64,000 bases of DNA, from contig JAUXYJ010000076.1 in the NCBI GenBank assembly GCA_030694465.1, positions 62,001 to 126,000 on the forward strand. Direction: 5' to 3'. The notes under the pieces are model-generated. The model saw only the letters and a program-made list of their open reading frames with translations. It did not search any database and was not told the origin of the DNA. This document shows positions 55,296-62,832 of this stretch, piece after piece. This stretch comes from Deltaproteobacteria bacterium (GTDB lineage Bacteria > Myxococcota_A > Polyangia > Polyangiales > Ga0077539). Both the position numbers and the translations under genes were made by a program. Positions within the stretch are counted from its first letter, which is position 1. Every line of letters begins with the position of its first letter.

Positions 55296-55694
55296 TCAGC
55301 GATCAAACGCGACCACCAAGAAGGCCACCGCACACAAGGCCAACGTGAGCGTGAGATACCGCGCGAGGCTCTGAAACAGCTGCGTCACCGCGGGCAAAAC
55401 CAACGCCCCAGCGTCGCTCGCTTGGGCCTTGCTCTCGAGCGACGTCGCGGTTTGCATGAGCAACACGGCCATCAAGAGCGCGAGGGCCCCCGGAGCGATC
55501 ATGCTGACCACCACCCCGCTCAGCCCACGCGAGAGCGCGACCGCAGCGATGCCCAGCTCGATGGCGCCCACGGCGAGGCCGCCATAGCCCGCGTAGCGCA
55601 TCGCGTGCGCGACCTCGAGGACGTTCTTGTCCCCTGCCGCGGCGGGCGTCTTATCACTCGTGGCAGACGCTGTCTGTTCGGTGTCCTTGCTCAT
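55296..55694 (-). CDS. Small membrane protein of unknown function
   Basis: A 132-aa protein has a polar Ser/Thr/Ala-rich N-terminus (SKDTEQTASATSDKTPAAAG) and then three hydrophobic segments: YGGLAVGAIELGIAAVAL, VVVSMIAPGALALLMAVLLM and LTLTLALCAVAFLVVAF. No family was recognised. It lies just upstream of the thioredoxin-like lipoprotein on the same strand, separated by 15 bp, so a shared envelope role is possible. Confidence 0.65.
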   Translation of the reverse strand: MSKDTEQTASATSDKTPAAAGDKNVLEVAHAMRYAGYGGLAVGAIELGIAAVALSRGLSGVVVSMIAPGALALLMAVLLMQTATSLESKAQASDAGALVLPAVTQLFQSLARYLTLTLALCAVAFLVVAFDR

Positions 55695-55763
55695 CGCTGC
55701 TCCCTCTGTCGGTTGGATTGCTGTTGCGCGTCGGGTTTGGCCTACGTGCGCGGCGTAAGGCTA

Positions 55764-55884
55764 ACACCATTCGCTGGCTAAAATGGCCTACGCCACGCAA
55801 TCGCGAGCCCCTCGGGTGTGGCACGCCGGAGCAAGCACTCGGGGTCTTCGGGTTCGTCGCACAGCGCCGCGAAACCCTGCGTGT
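55764..55884. repeat. 121-bp direct repeat, copy 1
   Basis: This copy is 118 of 121 bases identical to 56389-56509, with offset 625. The three differences are transitions, all silent in the shared reading frame. It holds the last 35 codons and the stop of the gene at 56403-57524, plus 14 bp beyond. Confidence 0.92.
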
Positions 55885-55962
55885 TTGAGAGCCGATGTTC
55901 TGCTGACTGTGGATCCCACTCAGCGCCCACGGATGCGAGCCTCGCGTTGCAAACAAACCGCA
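55778..55962 (-). pseudogene. C-terminal fragment of a paralogue of the 56403-57524 gene
   Basis: The minus-strand frame reads ...LSNTQGFAALCDEPEDPECLLRRATPEGLAIAWRRPF and stops at the same place as the intact gene 625 bp away. The 35 shared residues are identical. Upstream the sequence diverges (CNARLASVGAEWDPQSAEHRLSN), has no proper start and runs into the next gene. It is most simply the remnant of a tandem paralogue. It lacks more than 80 percent of the intact protein and is not expected to function. Confidence 0.75.
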
Positions 55963-55977
55963 GCGCGTGCAGTGGCC

Positions 55978-56310
55978 TCAGATCACGCGTCCCTGCATCG
56001 CGCGGCCGATTTGACCCACGATCGCACCGAGTATCGCGCCGCCAAAACCCAACGCGACCACAACCGCGATGAGCGTGCTGTTTCGTGTGAGAGCACCCAC
56101 TCCGCAGGCCCCGGCGGTCGCGAGCAGCAAGCCTCCCCACCCAAGGAGCGACGAGTATCGCACGAGCTTTGCCGCCTGTTGGGCGCTGGGATCCACCGGC
56201 TGAATCCCGTTGGGCGGCGCACCGTAGGGCGCTCCCATGGCCGGCTGTTGTGGATGTGTTGGATGGCCTGAGGGCGCATCAGGCGTCGGCCCTTGGGGCT
56301 GCGGATTCAT
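55978..56310 (-). CDS. Small Pro-rich membrane protein
   Basis: A 110-aa protein with an N-terminal half rich in Pro, Gln and Gly (NPQPQGPTPDAPSGHPTHPQQPAMGAPYGAPP). Two hydrophobic helices follow (LLGWGGLLLATAGACGVGAL and IAVVVALGFGGAILGAIVGQI). The layout resembles the membrane protein at 39054-39584, which also has a YPPYGQPPQGY-type start. No known family was recognised. It lies between the two copies of the 121-bp repeat. Confidence 0.6.
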   Translation of the reverse strand: MNPQPQGPTPDAPSGHPTHPQQPAMGAPYGAPPNGIQPVDPSAQQAAKLVRYSSLLGWGGLLLATAGACGVGALTRNSTLIAVVVALGFGGAILGAIVGQIGRAMQGRVI

Positions 56311-56388
56311 TAGAAAACACAGCGTACAAAAGCGAGGGTCATCGCGGCAAGTTTGTTGCTTCTGAAAGCGCGCACGCGGGGATCGAGC

Positions 56389-56509
56389 ACACCATTCGCT
56401 GGCTAAAATGGCCTACGCCACGCAATCGCGAGCCCCTCGGGTGTGGCACGCCGGAGCAAACATTCAGGGTCTTCGGGTTCGTCGCACAGCGCCGCGAAAC
56501 CCTGCGTGT
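56389..56509. repeat. 121-bp direct repeat, copy 2 (inside intact gene end)
   Basis: This is the second copy of the 121-bp repeat, at the 3' end of the gene at 56403-57524 and its immediate downstream bases. Recombination between copies would remove the 625-bp segment with the small membrane protein gene. Confidence 0.92.
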
Positions 56510-57524
56510 CCATGAGCGCCTCAGAGAGCCTGGGCATGTACGTCGACAGCGCGATGGCCGGCGTGTTGGTGGCTACCATCGTGGGCGCGGCGTCGACCGC
56601 GTGGCACGCCATGCCCAACACCGGCGCGAGCCCGTGACGTGCAAACCGATGGACCAAGAGCCAGTGCGCGAGGCTCTTGTCGGGCCCTGTCCACTCGCCG
56701 GGCATAAACCGGTAGCCGTCTGCGAAGCCTGCGTTTTTGCTGCGCCAATCGATTTTGCCCGCGCTGTCCAAGGGGTTGGCAAAGCGCGCGGCGAGGTCGT
56801 TGGGCGCGAGTGTTTGTCGGCTGTCGGGACCCAGGTCTGGGTCGTGATCGAGCGTGTCGTGCGATGCATACAAGGGCAGATAGACCAAGAGTTCGCCTTG
56901 CAGTGTGGCGAGCGGGGCGAGGCCGCGTTCCCACATCGCGAGCAGCGGAGCCCAAGGAGATTGGCCTTGGATTTTGCAGGCGACGCGAAGGATCTCGCAC
57001 CACCAGAGCTCGCCACCGGGCATCAGCCGCGCCGAGGGATCACGCGAAATCCATCGCCGGAGCTTATCGACCAACGAGCGCTCGATCCCCGCGTGCGCCG
57101 TACCCTGTTGCAGCAAGACCGACTGCATCCGCGCGAGCAAGACCGCGCACGTTGTGTCACCGAGCTGCGCGCGCGCCGCGTGAAACACCTGCCTTCTGGC
57201 GCGATCGAGGAGCTCGGCCCAGCGCGTTACGCGAGGTGAAAATGCAGGGATATCTCTCGCGAACCGTCCGCCCTCGTCGCCGACGTAGCCCGCCGCAAAG
57301 CGCGCGTCGTACATCGACCGCGTGAGCTGCAGCGGAGGCTCGCAGCGAGGCTCGTCCTCGCGCAGTTGGGCATCGAGCGCGGCGCGGTGCTCGTCCACGC
57401 GGTCTTCGATCCATTGGACCGCGGCGGGCGAAGGCAGGGCCATCTCGGCGTCGGGTGCGAGCCAGCGCAGGGCACTCGCGCGCGCAAGGAGGGCATCGAC
57501 GGCGTCGTGATCGAGTGCGCTCAT
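56403..57524 (-). CDS. Hypothetical protein with a duplicated C-terminus nearby
   Basis: A 373-aa protein from ATG 57524, without signal peptide or membrane helix. It is rich in Ala, Arg, Asp and Trp. Recognisable segments include PGGELWWCEILRVACKIQG, LVYLPLYASHDTLDHDPDLGPDS and GYRFMPGEWTGPDKSLAHWLLVHRFARHG. The D/H-rich block might bind a metal, but no family was recognised. The last 35 codons are duplicated 625 bp away, so the gene belongs to a family that has been copied locally. Function is unknown. Confidence 0.65.
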   Translation of the reverse strand: MSALDHDAVDALLARASALRWLAPDAEMALPSPAAVQWIEDRVDEHRAALDAQLREDEPRCEPPLQLTRSMYDARFAAGYVGDEGGRFARDIPAFSPRVTRWAELLDRARRQVFHAARAQLGDTTCAVLLARMQSVLLQQGTAHAGIERSLVDKLRRWISRDPSARLMPGGELWWCEILRVACKIQGQSPWAPLLAMWERGLAPLATLQGELLVYLPLYASHDTLDHDPDLGPDSRQTLAPNDLAARFANPLDSAGKIDWRSKNAGFADGYRFMPGEWTGPDKSLAHWLLVHRFARHGLAPVLGMACHAVDAAPTMVATNTPAIALSTYMPRLSEALMDTQGFAALCDEPEDPECLLRRATPEGLAIAWRRPF

Positions 57525-57576
57525 GGCGAGCGAGCGTAGAGCAGATCAAGCGCAGCGAGAACCACCGGCGAGCGAG

Positions 57577-57608
57577 GGCCCGCACCCGGCGACGTCGCTG
57601 GGTTACAC
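57577..57608. repeat. 32-bp direct repeat copy A, containing the palindrome
   Basis: GGCCCGCACCCGGCGACGTC is the start of a 32-bp stretch identical at 60848-60879. The palindrome inside (57586-57601) has one C to T change from the core. It lies just downstream of the lipoprotein gene at 57610, outside the two-gene cassette. Confidence 0.92.
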
Positions 57609-57609
57609 T

Positions 57610-58518
57610 TTAGGGTGCAAACTGATAGGTATTTTGCGCAGCAATCCGGTCAATTCGCAACGAAACCGTGTGGCCAGGCAACGAGACAAACCGGTGGGTC
57701 CCGCTGCTCACGAGGATCGGGAGTTCGCCTCCGTCACGAAAGGCGGCGATCACCGCAGGGGGGACCACAAGAGGTCCCACACGCGCGGGAAACGTGCAGA
57801 ACGCGCGACGGCCCACTGCGAACGTGCGGTCTGTGAATCCCGAGATCACGATCTGCACCGTGTCGGCGGTGCTGACGTCGGTGATCATGATGACGAACTC
57901 GTTCGAGGTGAGCATCACGCGACGGTCTGGGATCGTCGCCATGATGCGCGGCCCCAAGGGCAACGACTCGCGAAGCCCCAGGCTCGGCACGCGAAACTCG
58001 ACGCCTTCGCCAGTGTTCCAATGGGGTGGATCGTTCTGGGTGGCGAAGTACACGCCCCCCATCGGTCGTTCTAAATAGGGCAACGTCATCGTCCGCGTCG
58101 AATCGCGCAGGCTGACCTCTCCTACCTGGGCAGAGCGCGGAATTTCGGGCGATTCGTACCACTCGCAACCATCACGCTCGAAGCGACGCGTTCGTGGATC
58201 ACGCGCCCCCGACTCGGCAAACAACGCGATGCCAGTACGAAACTGGATCGTACCAGCCGCGTCGCTGGTCCCCTGAATTGCTCGAAAAAGACTCAGTAAA
58301 ATCGGAGCAGTTGGGGATGTGTCGCTCGCGACGTCAGTCGATGCGTCGTGAGGGGCAACGACATCGCGCTCAGGGACTAGGTCTTGAGTCGAATGGACAT
58401 CATGCAGGGCGGCCTCTGCACCCGTATCAGCGCCGTCCGCGGTGCCGTTCACCCGCTGTCCACATCCAGAAAGAAGCAGTAAAACGGCCACGAGTTGACC
58501 ATTGATGTCCTCTTTCAT
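57610..58518 (-). CDS. Lipoprotein, second gene of a repeat-flanked cassette
   Basis: The start chosen is ATG 58518 (MKEDINGQLVAVLLLLSGC), whose signal has a clear lipobox; its ATG overlaps the upstream stop as ATGA. The 302-aa product has an Asp/Ala/Thr linker (TADGADTGAEAALHDVHSTQ) and a beta-rich C-terminal part with RTFAVGRRAFCTFP and RFVSLPGHTVSLRIDRI. No family was recognised. The ATGA coupling to the Cys-rich lipoprotein suggests that the two act together on the cell surface. Confidence 0.7.
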   Translation of the reverse strand: MKEDINGQLVAVLLLLSGCGQRVNGTADGADTGAEAALHDVHSTQDLVPERDVVAPHDASTDVASDTSPTAPILLSLFRAIQGTSDAAGTIQFRTGIALFAESGARDPRTRRFERDGCEWYESPEIPRSAQVGEVSLRDSTRTMTLPYLERPMGGVYFATQNDPPHWNTGEGVEFRVPSLGLRESLPLGPRIMATIPDRRVMLTSNEFVIMITDVSTADTVQIVISGFTDRTFAVGRRAFCTFPARVGPLVVPPAVIAAFRDGGELPILVSSGTHRFVSLPGHTVSLRIDRIAAQNTYQFAP

Positions 58519-60815
58519 CCGCCACAACTCCCTTGGCGACACTCGATTCCGTCCATACACGGAGCAACGTCCCCGGTGCAGCACGCTTGCTGCGGCAGCC
58601 CACAGGATCGGCACACGTTGACTGCGCGATCACAGTCGCCCTGCAGTCGGTCGCAGCGGCTGCCTGCACAACACTGTTGCCCTGGTGCGCCACAGCGTCT
58701 GCAGGTGAAGTCGCTGTCGCAAGTGCTCCCGTCATTGCAGGTGGTAAGACCGCAACATCGCTGTCCCTCCCTCCCGCAAGCGAAGCACGTCATGCTTGTG
58801 CGAAGACACTCTAGATTCGCTGCACAAACACCCCCAGGACAGCAGGTCTGTCCAGGAGCGTTGCCGCAGGGTTCGCAGGTGTTTGCCGGGCCGCAGACGA
58901 GCTGCGAACCACATCGTCGCCCAGGACAACACGGCCCGCCTTGCGTGCCACAGGGTCGCTGACAGGTGCCCGCGATGCAGTCAAACCCAACCTGACATGT
59001 GTCGTTTGCGCAACATGCCTGATTTGCACCGCCGCATGGCCTGCAGCGCCCGTTGACGCAAGCCCCACCTGCGCTGCAGACGTTGCCTTCACAGCACGCT
59101 TCGCCACGCGCGGGGTCGCCACAGCTCGTGCAGGTCCCTCGGCCGGGTCCGGTACAGGTCGAGAAGCCAGTGCAGCTTCGCTGGGCACAACAAGTTGCAC
59201 CCAAAACACCGCACAAAAAGCAGCGATTTCCGTCTGGAGCCGGTGCGCAAAACCCGTTGGTCTGGCACGTGCTGTTTGCGCAACAACGCTCTCCTGCGGT
59301 GCGAGGACTGCTTGCAGGGGCGCCACATGGCTCGCACACCCCCACACCACCACCCGCGCAGACGTTGCCCGCGACACATGCTCGCCCGTCACAACACGGC
59401 GCTCCGGCGACGCCACAAGGCCCACATCGATTCGAAGCGCCGCAAAGAAGCCCTGGAATGCATCGAACCGCCAACGGACCAGCACAGCAAGGGTCGCCCG
59501 CTTGTCGGCCACAGGGATGACAATAGCTTGCTTGCGACAACACCTCTTGGCGACACTCACTCAACGGTGGACACAGCCCAAGAGTGCAGGGGCGATGATC
59601 GATGCACCGTCTGCCGCTGCTGCCATTGCCGGTTGGAATCAAAGCACACACTGCCGTTTGCCCTAGGGCATTCGCTTGATATCCACGATTGACGGGTGGT
59701 TGGCAGCAGTCGTCGCTGATCGCACACGGCACGTTAAAGTCCCGGCAACATCGCGGAACCAGCGCAGGGTTTCGGCCCACACAGGTGTCCATGGGATCGA
59801 TGCAAGGAGAGGTTCCATCGGTGTTGCGGACGGTGCTCTCAAGCACGCCTGGGCCCACCGGAATCACCACGCCGGGCCCTGGTCCCAAACCCACACGCGT
59901 AGCAGTCGGCAAGGTCTCAAAGGACGCCTGCGTGGGGCAGACCTCACCATGCCCCGCCAATCGCACACACTCGCGACTCAGGACATCGGGCGCGGACGCA
60001 TCAGACGCCTGGAGTCCGACACCACGACACTGGTAGGCATAACGTTCGCCCGATGTGGGATCCGGCTGACAGGCTCCAAGACCACCATCCAAGAGCTGCA
60101 ATTGTGGACCGCAAGAGCGTCGACAGAGCCCCTCGCGGCAAGTCAGTCCAGGCCCACAAGGGCTGCAGATTTTCACTCTAGGCGTTGGCGAGAGAGCATC
60201 GATCCAGTTGCCATCACAGCCTGAGCCTTCCTGACTCGGCGCCGCGCAGATCCCGGGCGCGTTGGCGACCACGTTGCTTGGCCTAGCACCACACGCCGAG
60301 GGTGGAAGCGTTCCCCCGATGGGCGTGCCCACTGCACGGCAAAAGCTCAAGGTCGGACACGCGTTGGCGCCGGTCCCAAGCCGAGCCGTTGGGTCGCATC
60401 CGTTGATGGCTGCCACTGCAGAGCGACAACGTCCCACCCCCCGAAATGCCGGATTGTTGGGATCTACCTGCGAAGGATCACAACGCAGTCCCTCGCTGCA
60501 CACACCGATCGCAGCCATACCCGCCTGAGCAAGGCCATCGCATTCGTCAATGCGACAAGGCTGATTGAGCGTCGCGGTTCGAACGCATGGACCGTTGCAG
60601 ACGCGCTGTGTGCCCGCACCACACGCAGCTACCCAATTCCGTCCTGGAGTCTGACGATCGTACGCACACCCTCCAAACAACGGAATGACGACCCACATCA
60701 CAAAAATCGAGAAAAATTGCAGCGCGAATGCTTCACGCTTGAACGCTTGAACGCTTGAACGCTTGAACCCTGCCCATTGCCCACCGCCTTTCGAAAGAGA
60801 AAACGATGCGATCAC
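58515..60815 (-). CDS. Cys-rich repeat lipoprotein, first gene of cassette
   Basis: The ORF is open from GTG 60815; the real start is uncertain because four copies of an 8-bp repeat cross codons 17-27. A hydrophobic signal (FFSIFVMWVVIPLFGGC) has a lipobox. The 766-aa product has a Cys-rich N-terminal half, then about 11 units of 27-38 residues with the pattern C-x-x-C-G...C-C-x(4)-C-x(5)-C, for example CGPCGVAGAPCCDGRAC. Its extensive disulfides would give a rigid surface stalk or adhesin-like structure. No enzymatic motif was seen. Its ATGA overlap couples it to the lipoprotein gene downstream. Confidence 0.75.
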   Translation of the reverse strand: MIASFSLSKGGGQWAGFKRSSVQAFKREAFALQFFSIFVMWVVIPLFGGCAYDRQTPGRNWVAACGAGTQRVCNGPCVRTATLNQPCRIDECDGLAQAGMAAIGVCSEGLRCDPSQVDPNNPAFRGVGRCRSAVAAINGCDPTARLGTGANACPTLSFCRAVGTPIGGTLPPSACGARPSNVVANAPGICAAPSQEGSGCDGNWIDALSPTPRVKICSPCGPGLTCREGLCRRSCGPQLQLLDGGLGACQPDPTSGERYAYQCRGVGLQASDASAPDVLSRECVRLAGHGEVCPTQASFETLPTATRVGLGPGPGVVIPVGPGVLESTVRNTDGTSPCIDPMDTCVGRNPALVPRCCRDFNVPCAISDDCCQPPVNRGYQANALGQTAVCALIPTGNGSSGRRCIDHRPCTLGLCPPLSECRQEVLSQASYCHPCGRQAGDPCCAGPLAVRCIPGLLCGASNRCGPCGVAGAPCCDGRACVAGNVCAGGGVGVCEPCGAPASSPRTAGERCCANSTCQTNGFCAPAPDGNRCFLCGVLGATCCAQRSCTGFSTCTGPGRGTCTSCGDPARGEACCEGNVCSAGGACVNGRCRPCGGANQACCANDTCQVGFDCIAGTCQRPCGTQGGPCCPGRRCGSQLVCGPANTCEPCGNAPGQTCCPGGVCAANLECLRTSMTCFACGREGQRCCGLTTCNDGSTCDSDFTCRRCGAPGQQCCAGSRCDRLQGDCDRAVNVCRSCGLPQQACCTGDVAPCMDGIECRQGSCGG
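60737..60768. repeat. Four perfect copies of an 8-bp repeat (GCTTGAAC)
   Basis: Four perfect tandem copies of GCTTGAAC (GTTCAAGC on the coding strand) lie at the 5' end of the Cys-rich lipoprotein gene. Eight is not a multiple of three, so each gain or loss shifts the reading frame. Confidence 0.95.
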
Positions 60816-60847
60816 AGCATCACGAAACTGTCAATCGTCCCCCGTTT

Positions 60848-60879
60848 GGCCCGCACCCGGCGACGTCGCTGGGTTACAC
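60848..60879. repeat. 32-bp direct repeat copy B, containing the palindrome
   Basis: This is identical to 57577-57608 over 32 bp. The palindrome inside is 60857-60872. The TAA stop of the HisF remnant (60874-60876) lies within the repeat. Copies A and B bracket the lipoprotein pair. Confidence 0.92.
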
Positions 60880-61164
60880 CTCGGGCGTGCTCAGCCCCGG
60901 GGGCAATCGCACAGGGATGCCCGCCTCGGCCATGCGGCGCTTGCAGTCATCGGGCGTGTGATTGGTGAAGTGAAAGATGCTCGCAGCGGCCACCGCAGAG
61001 GCCCCCGCGCGCACGACCGCGACGCAATCCTCGGGGCTCGCCACGCCGCCACACGCGATCAACGGGACATCCGATGCGCCCGCGTACAACGTGATGCTCT
61101 CGAGATCACAGCCCGCCATTTTGCCGTCTCGGTCCACGCGACCCATTTTCATGACGGCGGACAC
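60874..61164 (-). pseudogene. C-terminal remnant of a HisF-like cyclase
   Basis: The 96-codon frame reads VDRDGKMAGCDLE, then VPLIACGGVASPEDCVAVVRAGASAVAAASIFHFT, which is the C-terminal third of a HisF-type (beta/alpha)8 protein. HisF is normally about 250 aa, and a TGA lies directly before the only available start (GTG 61164). It aligns well with the end of the intact HisF-like protein at 62018-62818 (VDRDGRALGYDN, ALGGVATLDD, AAAANIFHF), but is a distinct, truncated copy. It is probably the leftover of an earlier polysaccharide gene set. Confidence 0.8.
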
Positions 61165-61410
61165 TCACTCAAGGCGCAGAAGGTGACGCGCGGAGTGTGG
61201 GGGTGAGGTGCTCTCGACGGGACGCAATCCCTACGTTGCGTGCGTTGTTGAACGATAGTATCAGAGCGATCGAATTGTCGTTTGTGGCAGCCCCGATGCG
61301 CCCAAATCAGTAGACGTGAGTGTCTTCGTGTCCCTGCAAAGCGTGTGAAGAGAGCAACTTCGGCAAGCTATGAATATCCGAACCTTGAGTGCAACGAAGT
61401 GGGGCCGAGC
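61165..61410. promoter_or_regulatory. Upstream region of the polysaccharide locus
   Basis: This 246-bp spacer lies between the HisF remnant and hisH and is visibly richer in A and T than the region to its left. It should carry the promoter of the hisH-hisF-amidotransferase transcript. No clear -35/-10 pair was identified with confidence. Confidence 0.4.
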
Positions 61411-62025
61411 ATGAAAATCGGGCTGGTCGACTATGGGATGGGAAACCAGCGGAGTGTCCGAAATGCCCTCGAAGCGTTGGGCGCTGAGGTCATCGCGCTG
61501 CGGACCGAGAGTGACGCCGCGAGCGTCGGAGCGATGGTGTTGCCGGGCGTGGGCGCGTTTGGCGCGGGAATGGCGCGGATTCGAGAGCGCGGGCTGGACG
61601 GCATCTTGCACAAGTGGGTGATCGAGAAGGGGGTGCCCTTTTTGGGGATCTGCCTTGGAATGCAGATGATCGCGTCCGTGGGGCTTGAACTAGGGGAGCA
61701 TCAAGGGCTCTCATGGATCGATGGCACCGTGCGGCACTTAGCGCAGCGCGAAGGCCTACGGATTCCGCACATTGGCTGGAACGATGTGGACGGCAGGGGG
61801 GCGCTCTACAAGGGCATCCCACCAAGGTCCGCGTTCTACTTTGTGCACAGTTATTGTGTTGAGCCTTTAGACCCTTCGGTAATCTCAGGTTCGACCGAGC
61901 ACGGAGAGACGTTCTGCTCATCCATCGAATACAAGAATGTGTTTGGTGTGCAATTTCACCCAGAGAAAAGCCACCGTCATGGACTCGCTCTGCTTCGTAA
62001 TTTTCTAAGCCTCGCCCATGCTTAA
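61411..62025 (+). CDS. hisH: HisH-like glutaminase subunit (surface sugar modification)
   Basis: ATG 61411 starts the family-typical MKIGLVDYGMGN; the longer ORF is rejected. The 204-aa class I glutaminase has the nucleophile Cys in FLGICLGMQ and the His/Glu pair in GVQFHPEKS. In polysaccharide loci, a second HisH/HisF pair supplies ammonia to a sugar amidotransferase rather than to histidine synthesis. The gene overlaps the HisF gene by 8 bp, and the next gene is the amidotransferase itself. The lower GC than the surroundings suggests acquisition. Confidence 0.9.
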   Translation: MKIGLVDYGMGNQRSVRNALEALGAEVIALRTESDAASVGAMVLPGVGAFGAGMARIRERGLDGILHKWVIEKGVPFLGICLGMQMIASVGLELGEHQGLSWIDGTVRHLAQREGLRIPHIGWNDVDGRGALYKGIPPRSAFYFVHSYCVEPLDPSVISGSTEHGETFCSSIEYKNVFGVQFHPEKSHRHGLALLRNFLSLAHA

Positions 62026-62818
62026 GAAACGACTCATCCCTGTCTTGCTCTTGCAGAATGGCCAGCTCATTCGTAGCGAGGGTTTTGCGCTTCACCAAGT
62101 GATTGGCAACCCCGTTCATGAAGTCGAGCGTTTCAATCAGTGGTCTGTCGACGAGCTGATTTACCTTGATATCAGCGACGACGACGAGATCGACGGTCGA
62201 TCGGACATGAAGATCCAGCGCGAGCAGACCGCACTAGGAATTCTTGAGTCGGTTGCCGCCCACTGTTTTATGCCGCTGACCTTTGGTGGGCGTATTCGCA
62301 CGATCGACGATGTGCGAGCGCGGATCGAGCGCGGTGCGGACAAAGTCACCCTCGCGACGGCTGCGATCACAACTCCCGAGCTCGTCACCCGCGCGGCCAC
62401 GGAGTTTGGTCGGCAGGCGATTGTGATTGTGATCGATGCGAAACTCACGAGCGATGGACGCTACGAAGTAGTGTTTGACCATGCGAGCAAATCCACCGGA
62501 AAAACCCCAGCACAGTTTGCCCAAGAGGTCGAAGCTCTGGGCGCAGGTGAGATCGTTCTACAGTCAGTAGACCGTGACGGACGCGCGCTGGGATACGACA
62601 ATCAGTTGATTCGTTCGGTGACCGAAGTCACAAAGATTCCGGTGATCGCATTAGGGGGAGTTGCGACTTTGGATGACTTTGCAACGTGCATCACCGAGGG
62701 CGGCGCAGACGCCGCGGCCGCAGCAAACATTTTTCACTTTATCGAGCTCAGCGATCGTCGTGCGAAGCGTGCCATGGCGCGCGCGGGCATCGATGTTCGT
62801 CCACCCACTAGCAAATAG
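62018..62818 (+). CDS. hisF: HisF-like cyclase/ammonia-channel subunit (surface sugar modification)
   Basis: A 266-aa (beta/alpha)8-barrel protein of the HisF family begins in an 8-bp overlap with hisH. Conserved segments are RLIPVLLLQNGQLIRSEGF, DELIYLDISDDDEIDGR, PLTFGGRIRT, QSVDRDGRALGYDN, and IPVIALGGVATLDD. A true HisF starts with RIIPCLDV; the L-L-L-Q-N-G-Q form is typical of the second copy found beside WbpG/PseA-type amidotransferases. It would channel ammonia from HisH. It is probably not a histidine biosynthesis gene. Confidence 0.88.
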   Translation: MLKKRLIPVLLLQNGQLIRSEGFALHQVIGNPVHEVERFNQWSVDELIYLDISDDDEIDGRSDMKIQREQTALGILESVAAHCFMPLTFGGRIRTIDDVRARIERGADKVTLATAAITTPELVTRAATEFGRQAIVIVIDAKLTSDGRYEVVFDHASKSTGKTPAQFAQEVEALGAGEIVLQSVDRDGRALGYDNQLIRSVTEVTKIPVIALGGVATLDDFATCITEGGADAAAAANIFHFIELSDRRAKRAMARAGIDVRPPTSK

Positions 62819-62832
62819 ACTGGATCTTTTCA

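Noticed and set aside
62018-62818. hisF as part of histidine biosynthesis
   Set aside because: The neighbours are hisH and a WbpG/PseA-type amidotransferase, and the N-terminus has the LLLQNGQ form of the glycan-linked copy. No other his genes are present.
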